Positions 24,708 to 32,224 of a stretch of 37,901 nucleotides of DNA are shown here, piece after piece. The position numbers and the translations under genes are program-made. The DNA comes from a virus: positions 1 to 37,901 of the IMG/VR virus record IMGVR_UViG_3300013233_000027. One strand, 5' to 3'. The notes under the pieces were generated by a model that did no database searches, had not been told where the DNA came from, and was given only the letters and a program-made list of their open reading frames with translations. How positions within the stretch are numbered: the first letter of the stretch is position 1; the number at the start of each line of letters is the position of its first letter.

Positions 24708-25396
24708 TGGCACAAGTAAAGAGTTCTGCTCAGACTAAGATTGACAACAAAGCAGCTATTGATGCTAACGGTGATTTGGTTAATGGATTGTCTGCTTATA
24801 ATGGGAAGGCTGTAAGACTACCCGATGATAGGAACTTACAGTCTTGGGCAATGGGTTCACCTGCCAGTGGGTTGTATGAAGTATTAGTAACTGTGCAACA
24901 GAATGGACTACCAGTTGGCACTGGCTATTACTTTGTTGAAATCATACGAAAGTCTGATGATGTGTTTGGTAATCAGAATTCAATTATGACTGCAACAGAA
25001 GTGTATGGTGGCAGTGTCGCAATTCCGAATTCTTATGTGTGTAGGCAAATACAAACGGGTGCATTAGGTTGGGCAAAAATCAATGAGACACTAACCCACA
25101 ACTTCACAGCAGTAGCGCCAACAGGAAAGACTTTCAACCTCACTTATACCAATGGTGCAGAGTTAAGGAAGGTTGCCGTTCAAGGGACACCTTCAGTAAA
25201 TGCGGGGCCTATTGTGTTAAGTGCGTATATCACAGTGAACTCAGTAACCCAACTTGTAAGTGCTGCAACGAGTGACAATAATGGCGCATGGGCATCGCAT
25301 GGCTATGTATATTTTGAAGTGCCGCCATTCTCTAGCTACATGGTGTCTGTATCAAATCCCTCTATAAACCTTCTGCATTGGACGGAGACAATATGA
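24707..25396 (+). CDS. Tail fibre-like protein, 229 aa
   Basis: Residues 1-110 (NGLSAYNGKAVRLPDDRNLQ, then PVGTGYYFVEIIRKSDD) resemble phage fibre distal domains in which pyocin-knob-like repeats present a receptor-binding surface. Residues 120-229 are a beta sandwich without Cys. It follows the 3-TM gene and precedes a probable fibre-assembly protein. Called by composition and neighbourhood. Confidence 0.55.
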   Translation: MAQVKSSAQTKIDNKAAIDANGDLVNGLSAYNGKAVRLPDDRNLQSWAMGSPASGLYEVLVTVQQNGLPVGTGYYFVEIIRKSDDVFGNQNSIMTATEVYGGSVAIPNSYVCRQIQTGALGWAKINETLTHNFTAVAPTGKTFNLTYTNGAELRKVAVQGTPSVNAGPIVLSAYITVNSVTQLVSAATSDNNGAWASHGYVYFEVPPFSSYMVSVSNPSINLLHWTETI

Positions 25397-25902
25397 TTTA
25401 TTTCACAGACAAAACTACTGGTGATGTATATGCCTATGAAATCAATACACAACAAACATACATTGATGCTAAGCGTCTTGATGCTAATTTCATTGAGAGT
25501 GCTGCACAGCCCAACCCATTTGGTAAGAAGTGGAACGGCAGCGCATGGGTTAATGACTTGGTAGCTATTAAAGACATTCAGAAAGGCGTAGTTGTCCAAG
25601 CTTACAATGATGCCTTTATCAATGGCTATACATGCACCAATGGCATTACAATGGATGCTACATTGGAGAAGGTGCAAACCCTTAAAGCAGGGCATGACTT
25701 CGCTATTCTCACTGGTGTCACTGCTATGGATATTCGGGACTTCAACAATGTAACTCATGCAGGTGTGTTGGTTAATGATGTGTTGGTTATGCTTCAAGAG
25801 TTGGGGCAAAACTATTTAACAATGTGGAGCAGGAAGAATATCGCAGTTGATGCTATTGCAGCTTGCACTACAGCCACAGCAGTTAAGAAGGTTAAGCTAT
25901 GA
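25393..25902 (+). CDS. Putative tail fibre assembly protein, DUF4376-like
   Basis: 169 aa from ATG 25393, which has GGAG 7 nt upstream and overlaps the preceding TGA. The N-terminal half (IYFTDKTTGDVYAY, then PNPFGKKWNGSAWVND) resembles fibre-assembly chaperones. The C-terminal half (IDANTLEKVQTL-type helix, RDFNNVTHAGVLVNDVLVML) resembles DUF4376. Such chaperones sit directly after the fibre they fold, as here. Confidence 0.55.
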   Translation: MIYFTDKTTGDVYAYEINTQQTYIDAKRLDANFIESAAQPNPFGKKWNGSAWVNDLVAIKDIQKGVVVQAYNDAFINGYTCTNGITMDATLEKVQTLKAGHDFAILTGVTAMDIRDFNNVTHAGVLVNDVLVMLQELGQNYLTMWSRKNIAVDAIAACTTATAVKKVKL

Positions 25903-26270
25903 GATATGACCACATTCCCCCACAGCGTTGGTGGCAGCGTGCTAAATGGCGTGTAAGCCGTAAGGCAGTTGTTTCGGGCATCACCATCCCTACAGGCTTC
26001 GTTACTGATGGAGCTTCAATTCCGTGGCTCTTACGCCTATTGGTAAGCCCTACAGGCAAGGCTATGGAAGCAGCTACACTACATGACTTCTTGTTGTTTC
26101 AGTTATCCCCTACAGACAGCCGTGAGAATGCTGATTGGTATTTCTTAAAAGCTATGCGTCAATGTGGCGTTAAAGAATGGCGAGCACAGCTTATGTATGC
26201 GGCAGTGCATTCTTATGGTGAAATAAAAGTATTTGTACGACGACTTATTAAGAAGGTAAGGAAGGGTTAG
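25899..26270 (+). CDS. DUF1353 family protein
   Basis: 123 aa with the family signature: IPTGFVTDGASIPWLLRLL (residues 29-47) followed by the ATLHDFLLF motif (about 58-66). DUF1353 proteins occur in many phages next to lysis genes; their biochemical role is not known. The start overlaps the previous stop, and it leads into the lysis cassette. Confidence 0.85.
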   Translation: MRYDHIPPQRWWQRAKWRVSRKAVVSGITIPTGFVTDGASIPWLLRLLVSPTGKAMEAATLHDFLLFQLSPTDSRENADWYFLKAMRQCGVKEWRAQLMYAAVHSYGEIKVFVRRLIKKVRKG

Positions 26271-26582
26271 ATGACTGACGAACTATGTAGGGAAGATGTC
26301 ATTGGGCGGTTAATTAGATTGGAAGAACACCGCACCAAGACAGACGGTGATATGGCTATGCTAATAGAACGATTTATGAAACACATGGACAAAGAGGAGG
26401 CTGCGTTTGACAACCTGTACAAACGCTTACGCAATCTTGATACAGAAATTACGCAATCATTCAAAGAGCGTGATGGGCATATCAACCGCCTTGACAAGCA
26501 ACAGGTGAAGATGATGGCCTATGCAACGGCTGCATTCGCTATTATTTCAATCGTTGTTCAGTATGGAATGCGTCATATATGA
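26271..26582 (+). CDS. Coiled-coil protein with C-terminal TM, lysis cassette
   Basis: 103 aa. A charged helical coiled coil spans residues 5-75, followed by one TM helix at about 80-97 (MAYATAAFAIISIVVQYG). This design resembles XhlA/haemolysin-type accessory lysis proteins and some DUF2730-like proteins. The ATG begins at the base after the DUF1353 stop and its TGA overlaps the endolysin start. A helper in membrane disruption is likely, not proven. Confidence 0.6.
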   Translation: MTDELCREDVIGRLIRLEEHRTKTDGDMAMLIERFMKHMDKEEAAFDNLYKRLRNLDTEITQSFKERDGHINRLDKQQVKMMAYATAAFAIISIVVQYGMRHI

Positions 26583-27013
26583 GACACTTTAGCATGGGTG
26601 AGTTTACATTCTCACAGACAGCAGCACGCATGGGAGTGAACAACGAACCAACAGCGGAAGCGAAGAACAACATCGAAGCTTTGACACATCGTATCCTTGA
26701 CCCATTGCGTGAAGCTATTGATATGCCTATCACCATCACAAGCGGCTATCGCTGTAAAAGGCTTAATCATGCCATTGGTGGGGCTAAGCATAGTCAGCAT
26801 GTGAAAGGTCAAGCAGCAGACATTGTAGCGCATGGCATGAGTGTTAAAGAGTTGGCGCAACGCATCATTGATATGGAGTTGCCATTTGACCAAGTGATTT
26901 ATGAGTTTGGTAAGTGGGTGCATGTTTCATATAGCCCTGCTCCGCGTAAAGATATTCTAACTGCATACAGTCATGGCAAGACACACTACCTGCGTGGGAT
27001 TAAAGATGTTTAA
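26579..27013 (+). CDS. Endolysin, M15 family peptidase
   Basis: This 144-aa zinc peptidase cuts the peptide stems of peptidoglycan. The M15 metal-binding pattern is complete: SxHxxGxAxD as SQHVKGQAAD (His74, Asp81) and WVHVSY (His115), with TSGYRCKRLNHAIGG upstream as is usual for the family. There is no signal peptide or TM segment, so export must depend on a holin. Overlaps the TM helper gene by 4 nt. Confidence 0.9.
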   Translation: MRHFSMGEFTFSQTAARMGVNNEPTAEAKNNIEALTHRILDPLREAIDMPITITSGYRCKRLNHAIGGAKHSQHVKGQAADIVAHGMSVKELAQRIIDMELPFDQVIYEFGKWVHVSYSPAPRKDILTAYSHGKTHYLRGIKDV

Positions 27014-27134
27014 GATTGTGTGGGCAGACATGAAGTTTCCCCCAATCAATTTATATAGTATGGCGAGGTTTGAAGGTGAGCACAGAAGAAATGATGAGGA
27101 TACTCCTCAATCATTACAACAACGGAAGGGGTAA
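27006..27134 (+). CDS. Micro-gene, 42 aa, with KFPPINL motif
   Basis: MFKIVWADMKFPPINLYSMARFEG... overlaps the endolysin stop by 8 nt and ends 3 nt before the holin start. The ADMKFPPINL stretch recalls small conserved phage proteins with a W/M-K-FPPINLW core that are usually unannotated. An alternative 21-codon GTG frame lies inside it. Unknown function; the position in the lysis cassette is suggestive. Confidence 0.5.
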   Translation: MFKIVWADMKFPPINLYSMARFEGEHRRNDEDTPQSLQQRKG

Positions 27135-27137
27135 GAA

Positions 27138-27506
27138 ATGATGTTAGGTTGGTTGTTCGGTAACAGTAAGGCAGCAGAAAAGGCAGTTGATGGTATTTAT
27201 GATGGACTTGACGCAATGGTGTTCACAGATGAGGAACGCTCAGTTGCCAATCAAAAGGTTTTAGACTTCAAGATTGAGTATGCCAAGCACACACAAAATC
27301 AATCTGTGAGCCGTAGGATTATCACAGTGGCAGTTGCAGCTATGTGGGCAGGGGTTTGTATAGCTACACTGGCTGCAAAGGCTCTAGGGCTTGATGCTTA
27401 TGCAGACTATGCCTTCAAGTTTCTGTCAGAAGTTATCATGCAACCATTTGGCATCATCGTTGGCTTCTATTTCTTAGCGCATGTTGTCAAAGGCGTAGCT
27501 AAGTGA
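27138..27506 (+). CDS. Holin, GTA-type 3TM family
   Basis: 122 aa. WLFGNSKAAEKAVDGIYDGLDAMVFTDEER is the characteristic N-terminus of the 'holin of 3TMs' family (PF11351) known from gene transfer agents. Two strong TM helices follow at about 62-82 (IITVAVAAMWAGVCIATLAA) and 97-118 (SEVIMQPFGIIVGFYFLAHVV), with a weaker one between. It would open the inner membrane to release the M15 enzyme. GGAAGGGG upstream of ATG 27138. Confidence 0.8.
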   Translation: MMLGWLFGNSKAAEKAVDGIYDGLDAMVFTDEERSVANQKVLDFKIEYAKHTQNQSVSRRIITVAVAAMWAGVCIATLAAKALGLDAYADYAFKFLSEVIMQPFGIIVGFYFLAHVVKGVAK

Positions 27507-27679
27507 ACAAGTGGTTTAAGGAAAACTGGAAAGCTTTTGCCCTTGTGAGTGGGCTTATTGTTTCGGGAGTGGGTGGCTATACAAACCTGCTATTGGAGCT
27601 TGGTGAACTCAGAGCAGAAGTAAGATTTCAAGCCGAAGCTATTGACAGCTTGGTTGATGAATACAAAGATTGCAAATAA
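27503..27679 (+). CDS. Putative i-spanin-like protein, 58 aa
   Basis: Starts at GTG 27503, overlapping the holin stop (GTGA). MNKWFKENWK is cytoplasmic, residues 11-29 (AFALVSGLIVSGVGGYTNL) make one TM helix, and the rest is a periplasmic heptad-like helix (LELGELRAEVRFQAEAIDSLVDEY). N-in TM plus periplasmic coiled coil next to a holin is the inner-membrane spanin plan, although shorter than usual. No partner lipoprotein (o-spanin) is seen nested or nearby. Confidence 0.55.
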   Translation: MNKWFKENWKAFALVSGLIVSGVGGYTNLLLELGELRAEVRFQAEAIDSLVDEYKDCK

Positions 27680-27692
27680 AGGAGAATAACAA

Positions 27693-28112
27693 ATGGCTTT
27701 ACAATATTCAGAAGCAGTACGCAACGCACAGTTAGACGCATGGGAAACAGGTATTGGTTTGTCCCCTGTATTACATTTATACGATGGTGCTAATCCTGCA
27801 ACATGCGCAGGTGTTCCAACAGCTAACATTATTGCAACAGGTACATTTCCTGCCGACTGGAGCACAGCAGCAGCAGCAGGTGTTAAAACAATCTTAGGCG
27901 CACCATTCACGGTTACTGGTGTTCCTGCCGCAGCAGCAGGCACTACAGCAGTTGCCTATCGCATTTATGATACAACCAACACAGTTTGCCATGAGCAAGG
28001 TGTTGTAAGTATTACAGGTGGTGCAGGTGATTTAACTATGGATAACACCAATGTTGCTGATGCTCAAGTGTTGTCAATCAATACAATGACACGCACATCT
28101 GGAAACGCATAA
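27693..28112 (+). CDS. Virion structural protein, collar/tail decoration family (copy A)
   Basis: 139 aa. MALQYSEAVRNAQLDAWETGIG followed by PVLHLYDGANPA is a widespread opening in small phage structural proteins that lie near fibres. The rest is a compact beta domain ending in LSINTMTRT. AAGGAG lies 9 nt upstream. The next gene has the same layout, so the pair looks like a tandem duplication. The role (fibre attachment or decoration) is not established. Confidence 0.65.
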   Translation: MALQYSEAVRNAQLDAWETGIGLSPVLHLYDGANPATCAGVPTANIIATGTFPADWSTAAAAGVKTILGAPFTVTGVPAAAAGTTAVAYRIYDTTNTVCHEQGVVSITGGAGDLTMDNTNVADAQVLSINTMTRTSGNA

Positions 28113-28122
28113 GGGGCTATAA

Positions 28123-28539
28123 ATGGCTTATTCAATTTCAATAGCAGCAGCTAACACAGTGTTGGATACATTACTTACAAACTTCGCTAATGGCGTGATT
28201 GAGGTGAGAGATGGTGTTCGTCCTATCGACAGCGATACAGCAGCGACAGGGGTTGTACTCGCTACTATTCCATTGGGTGCAACGCCATTTAATGCGGCTG
28301 CATTACGCAGTGCAGCACTTGCTACGCCTGTGAGTGACCTTGCAGGTGACGCTAATGGTAGTGCAACATGGTTTCGTATGTATGACAATTCATTCACTCC
28401 CAATGCAATCAATATCCTTGATGGTGATGTTGGCATTGTAGGCAGTGGTGCTGATATGGAATTGAACGATAACTTGGGCGGTACAGCTATCACTACAGCA
28501 GATAAGGTGACAGTTGATACAATGGCTGTGTCTGTATGA
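28123..28539 (+). CDS. Virion structural protein (copy B, paralog of 27693 gene)
   Basis: 138 aa. IAAANTVLDTLLTNFANGVIEVRDG aligns with the start of the preceding protein, and DVGIVGSGADMELNDN...VTVDTMAV aligns with its C-terminal beta strands, at the same spacing and length. The two are divergent tandem paralogs. AAGGGG precedes ATG 28123. Probably pairs with copy A in the virion. Confidence 0.65.
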   Translation: MAYSISIAAANTVLDTLLTNFANGVIEVRDGVRPIDSDTAATGVVLATIPLGATPFNAAALRSAALATPVSDLAGDANGSATWFRMYDNSFTPNAINILDGDVGIVGSGADMELNDNLGGTAITTADKVTVDTMAVSV

Positions 28540-30050
28540 ATAGTGTCGAATTAAAGCATCACATTGCGAGTGCTGAGATGTACTTGCAAGAAGGTAATAT
28601 GTTTGCAGCAGAGCATGGTTTTAATATCGTGCTTGAGAGTGATGCAGATAATAAGGATGCTTTGGTTGGGCTTGCTCATATTGCTCATGCGAATGGGCAT
28701 GACACTACAGATATGGCTAATAAGCTTCTTGAGTTGTACGGCGATGAGCCACCTGTTGTTGCGGTGTGTGGTACATTGCTTGATGATAGAGAGTTAATAG
28801 CGCGCTCATACAATATGAATTGTAAAGATGCTAATGTTGCTATTGCATATGCAAAGATATTGATTTCAGAACATCGTTCAGTTGATGCTTCGATTGTGCT
28901 TAAAGAGATTGGTACAGGTGACAATTTAGAACTCAAGCTTGCAGTGGCAGAACTCTTGGTTGAATGCTCAGAGATTGAAACATCGTGCAAGCTGCTTGAG
29001 ACTATTCTGAAAGAACGCCCCGATAGTTGGATTGCATATTGCCATGCCTTGCCGTTATTCGACCATGCAAAGAATGACACATGCAACGCCGATACAGTGA
29101 AGGCTATCATTGCTCGACTATCCACACCAAAGGATAAGCTACCTATGCTAACCAATGGCTTAGGACGCTTGCTTGATAAGCGTGGTGATGTTGAGGGTGC
29201 TTGGAAAGCTTACGATGCGTCTAACGCGATTGTGAAGCCTTTACGCACTAACTATCCAGACTATCGTGCCATCGAAGAACGCTATGAGAAAACATTTACA
29301 GCAGACTTCTTTGAAGAATTGCCTAAAGCTTCTGATAGCCCAATGATATTTGTGTTCGGTATGCCAAGAAGCGGTACAACACTAACTGAGCAAATCTTGG
29401 GCAAGCATTCAGACATTACAGCATTGGGTGAACTTATGGCTGTTCCTAAGTCTGGCAACATCTTTGGTGAGTTGTGGCAGCAGGGTAGTGACGATGTTCC
29501 TGCAAACCCCGACGAACTAGCAGAGCAATATCTTAAAGAGCATGTTCGTTCATTCGATACAAAGTATGCAGTGGATAAGATGCCTGCAAACTTCAAGTTC
29601 ATTCCATTGATTTATGCAATGTTCCCTAATGCTAAGTTTGTTTATTGTAAGCGTGATGCGTTGGATAATTGCTTCTCATGTTTGACTACGCTGTTTGCTA
29701 ATCGCCATGACTACAGCTTTGACCAAGTTGAACTAGGTAAAGAATACAACCATCATCTATGGCTCATGCACAAGTGGCGTGAGTTGTTGCCGCGTGGAAC
29801 TATCCATCAAGTCAATTACGAAGATATGGTTGCAGACCAAGAGGGAACGACACGCAAGCTTCTTGACTACATTGGTGTGGATTATGAAAAAGATTGTAAG
29901 GACTTTCACACATTGAAACGCAATGTGCGTACGGCTTCATTGGCACAGGTTGTAAAGCCTATGTACACAACAAGCGTGAGCCGTGCAGAACCCTACAGAA
30001 AATACTTAACAGATTTAATTGAGGTGCTTAATGCCAATTCCGAGATTTAG
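28536..30050 (+). CDS. TPR-sulfotransferase fusion
   Basis: 504 aa. Residues 1-235 are TPR-like helical repeats (EMYLQEGNMFAAEHGFNIVL; GDVEGAWKAYDASNA). Residues 268-490 are a PAPS-dependent sulfotransferase: 5'-phosphosulfate loop FGMPRSGTTLTEQIL (274-288), VDKMPANFKF (346-355), 3'-phosphate site FVYCKRDALDNCFSC (Arg373, Ser381), and the closing RTASLAQVVKPMYTTSVSR. All key residues of the bacterial Sulfotransfer_3 type are present, so it should be active. It would move sulfate from PAPS to a glycan or to tyrosine. Its place inside the adhesin cluster suggests a virion or cell-surface substrate. Confidence 0.88.
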   Translation: MNSVELKHHIASAEMYLQEGNMFAAEHGFNIVLESDADNKDALVGLAHIAHANGHDTTDMANKLLELYGDEPPVVAVCGTLLDDRELIARSYNMNCKDANVAIAYAKILISEHRSVDASIVLKEIGTGDNLELKLAVAELLVECSEIETSCKLLETILKERPDSWIAYCHALPLFDHAKNDTCNADTVKAIIARLSTPKDKLPMLTNGLGRLLDKRGDVEGAWKAYDASNAIVKPLRTNYPDYRAIEERYEKTFTADFFEELPKASDSPMIFVFGMPRSGTTLTEQILGKHSDITALGELMAVPKSGNIFGELWQQGSDDVPANPDELAEQYLKEHVRSFDTKYAVDKMPANFKFIPLIYAMFPNAKFVYCKRDALDNCFSCLTTLFANRHDYSFDQVELGKEYNHHLWLMHKWRELLPRGTIHQVNYEDMVADQEGTTRKLLDYIGVDYEKDCKDFHTLKRNVRTASLAQVVKPMYTTSVSRAEPYRKYLTDLIEVLNANSEI

Positions 30051-30381
30051 AACAAGAGCCGAAGTCCGTACAGCTTATCCACTAGCACAGTTGTTTGATG
30101 ATTTGGTTGTGTATGTTACCAATAGCAAGCTTGAGAAAGCTGCGTCACGCACTGTTACGAAAGCCCAGTTAAAAAGCTTTGTCACAGCAGCTAAGGCTTA
30201 TGCACTTGGCACACCGAACGGTAAGCTTGATAGGTATGATGTGTTCAGTGTGTTGTTTCGTGAGATTGATAAGTGTACAAACGGTAGACCAACGACAGGT
30301 GTTGCAAGTATTCTTCACACTTGGTCATTGGATAAGAACACAATTCTTTATATGTTTGACTCACGCTATGGGGGTAAATGA
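30031..30381 (+). CDS. Hypothetical 116-aa protein after sulfotransferase
   Basis: Start chosen at ATG 30031, with GAGGTG 4 nt upstream, overlapping the sulfotransferase end by 20 nt; a TTG at 30019 is in frame. The protein is basic and helical (KLEKAASRTVTKAQLKSFVTAAKAYALG), ending with SILHTWSLDKNTILYMFDSRYGGK. No family recognised. Possibly a partner of the sulfotransferase or an adhesin chaperone, by position only. Confidence 0.65.
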   Translation: MPIPRFRTRAEVRTAYPLAQLFDDLVVYVTNSKLEKAASRTVTKAQLKSFVTAAKAYALGTPNGKLDRYDVFSVLFREIDKCTNGRPTTGVASILHTWSLDKNTILYMFDSRYGGK

Positions 30382-31763
30382 TGGCTAAGTATTTCGGTAT
30401 CGTAGGTGCAGCAGCAACAACGCTTATGCCAGGCTTTGTAACTCCTGGTGCGGCAACACCCAAGACTGCAAACACAGCCCTTACAAAGAACGCGGCATGG
30501 AAAGACCATCTTATCCTTGCTCCAGTACAGAACACAGCTTTAACCGCGCCTGCAAGTGCAGGTGGTGGTATGACTGTATCATCGACAACACAGCTTATGA
30601 GTGGTATTGCAACAGGGGCAGCAACATTTTATTCGGTGGGTAGTCTCTGTTTGGGTGCTGCATACACCAAAGCAACTAAAGTACAGATTGATAAGTTTCG
30701 TGGTTCATTAAAACGCTCTGCAAGTCATAAGTATTTCATTGATGCTTACTCCGTGAATGGTGCAGGCACGGCTTCAACGCGTGTTGCTTCTGTTCAGTTA
30801 GGAACATACGCAGGTAGTCCTAGCTCTTGGGTCAATCCTTCCGCAAGCTTCACGCCTGCTTCGACTAAGGTTGTAACTGTTCCTGCAGGTGGGCATTTAG
30901 TGATGCGTGCAGTTGGGAATGGCGGCACATCTAGTGGCATTAAGTTCACTACAGGTTGGACAGCAGGCGGCTTAGCAGCAGCATATATCCTAATCACAAC
31001 AGAAACAGCAGCAGTAACAGGCGACCCGAATGTTATTCGTGACCGCTATAACGACAGTACAGGCAATCCAGTTCCAGACGGTGTGAAAGTTTATGAGTAT
31101 GATGCTTCGACTATGCAGCCTACAGGTAATGTAGGTGTGATTGGTGGTGCAGCAGTAGGTGTTCCCGACCCATTGATTGCTCCTACAGCTACAGGTGTCG
31201 GTGAAGTTGTGTTCACGCATACAGTGGCAGACTTAACAGAGTATTTTTATGTTATCCCCGACATGGCGAATGGTGTTGCTTGGACAGCTACAACAGCCGT
31301 TGCATTGGGTGCTAAGATGAACCCTGCAAATGTGGGCAAGCTTACAGCAGTGTGTACCGTTGCAGGTACAACAGGAGCAACAGAGCCAGTGTGGTTTAAT
31401 CTAGGATTGGTTAAAGGTTCAACTGTTGTTGATGGTACAGTGACTTGGACAATGGAAGATACAGAAACAATCTGTACGGCAAGTATCTTATCACGACAGC
31501 AGTGGCATTGGACTACAGGTAAGGCAGTGTTGAATGCTTCTGATGCAGTAGCCGCAGGTAACAACACAAACGATTACCTCTACCCACTAATAGCTGATGA
31601 GTTGTTATATGCTTATTGTACAACAAGTGGCACAACAGGGACTACAGAGCCAGCATGGGCATCATTACTAGCAACAGCAGGTAGTGCAGCCGCATTGGTT
31701 GGAACACTTGTAACTGATGGCACTGCGGTGTGGACAATAGGCATAGAGAGTGAGTATCAATAA
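30378..31763 (+). CDS. Tail adhesin with duplicated GTTGxTEPxW modules
   Basis: 461 aa (ATG 30378; ATG 30381 is equally possible). Residues 1-45 are Ala/Thr/Pro-rich. Residues 50-215 are a beta sandwich (YSVGSLCLGAAYTKATKVQIDKF) of the lectin-like kind seen in phage fibres. Two similar modules follow at about 296-358 (CTVAGTTGATEPVW ... DGTVTWT) and 386-453 (CTTSGTTGTTEPAW ... DGTAVWT), a repeat type common in carbohydrate-binding tail proteins. It follows the sulfotransferase block. Confidence 0.65.
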   Translation: MMAKYFGIVGAAATTLMPGFVTPGAATPKTANTALTKNAAWKDHLILAPVQNTALTAPASAGGGMTVSSTTQLMSGIATGAATFYSVGSLCLGAAYTKATKVQIDKFRGSLKRSASHKYFIDAYSVNGAGTASTRVASVQLGTYAGSPSSWVNPSASFTPASTKVVTVPAGGHLVMRAVGNGGTSSGIKFTTGWTAGGLAAAYILITTETAAVTGDPNVIRDRYNDSTGNPVPDGVKVYEYDASTMQPTGNVGVIGGAAVGVPDPLIAPTATGVGEVVFTHTVADLTEYFYVIPDMANGVAWTATTAVALGAKMNPANVGKLTAVCTVAGTTGATEPVWFNLGLVKGSTVVDGTVTWTMEDTETICTASILSRQQWHWTTGKAVLNASDAVAAGNNTNDYLYPLIADELLYAYCTTSGTTGTTEPAWASLLATAGSAAALVGTLVTDGTAVWTIGIESEYQ

Positions 31764-32224
31764 TGGCTATTTGGTATGCTAAACAACAGGGGAATGCAGC
31801 AGGTGGTTGGAGTGCTGCAAACCCTGCCGCTCAAGGTGGGCTTCTAGCTAACGCTAGTGGCTCGCTTGGTTTGTTTGGTGGCAGTGCAGCAGGTACGGTT
31901 GAACAGCCTACAGTGAGGTATTATTGTGCGTCTGTTCGTATGGCTGATGGTACAGCCGCAGCAAATGGTACAACAGTTCATCTTCATCATATCAATGGTG
32001 ATAAGCATGCTTCGTATCCAACAGGCTTAACCACACTCAATCACCCAACAGGACACCCAACCTATGCAACAACTGAGACAGGATGGATATGCTTTCAGAA
32101 TACAGCATTGATTGCAGACCAAGTTGATTTACATTTAACAATCTTACCACAAGGCAGCACAACACTTGAAAGTGGTGTATCAATCCTTGTAACTCCGCAA
32201 CTGACAAGTAACGGCAATGGCTGA
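31763..32224 (+). CDS. Tail-associated structural protein, 153 aa
   Basis: Gly/Ala-rich N-terminus (IWYAKQQGNAAGGWSAANPAAQGG) followed by a beta domain with several His (VHLHHINGDKHASYPTG). The start overlaps the previous stop and its own stop overlaps the repeat fibre. Composition fits a fibre or base protein; no family recognised. Confidence 0.55.
   Translation: MAIWYAKQQGNAAGGWSAANPAAQGGLLANASGSLGLFGGSAAGTVEQPTVRYYCASVRMADGTAAANGTTVHLHHINGDKHASYPTGLTTLNHPTGHPTYATTETGWICFQNTALIADQVDLHLTILPQGSTTLESGVSILVTPQLTSNGNG

Noticed and set aside
26612-26923. Antisense 103-aa ORF in the endolysin gene
   Set aside because: Completely inside a gene with intact M15 active-site residues and without a ribosome site.
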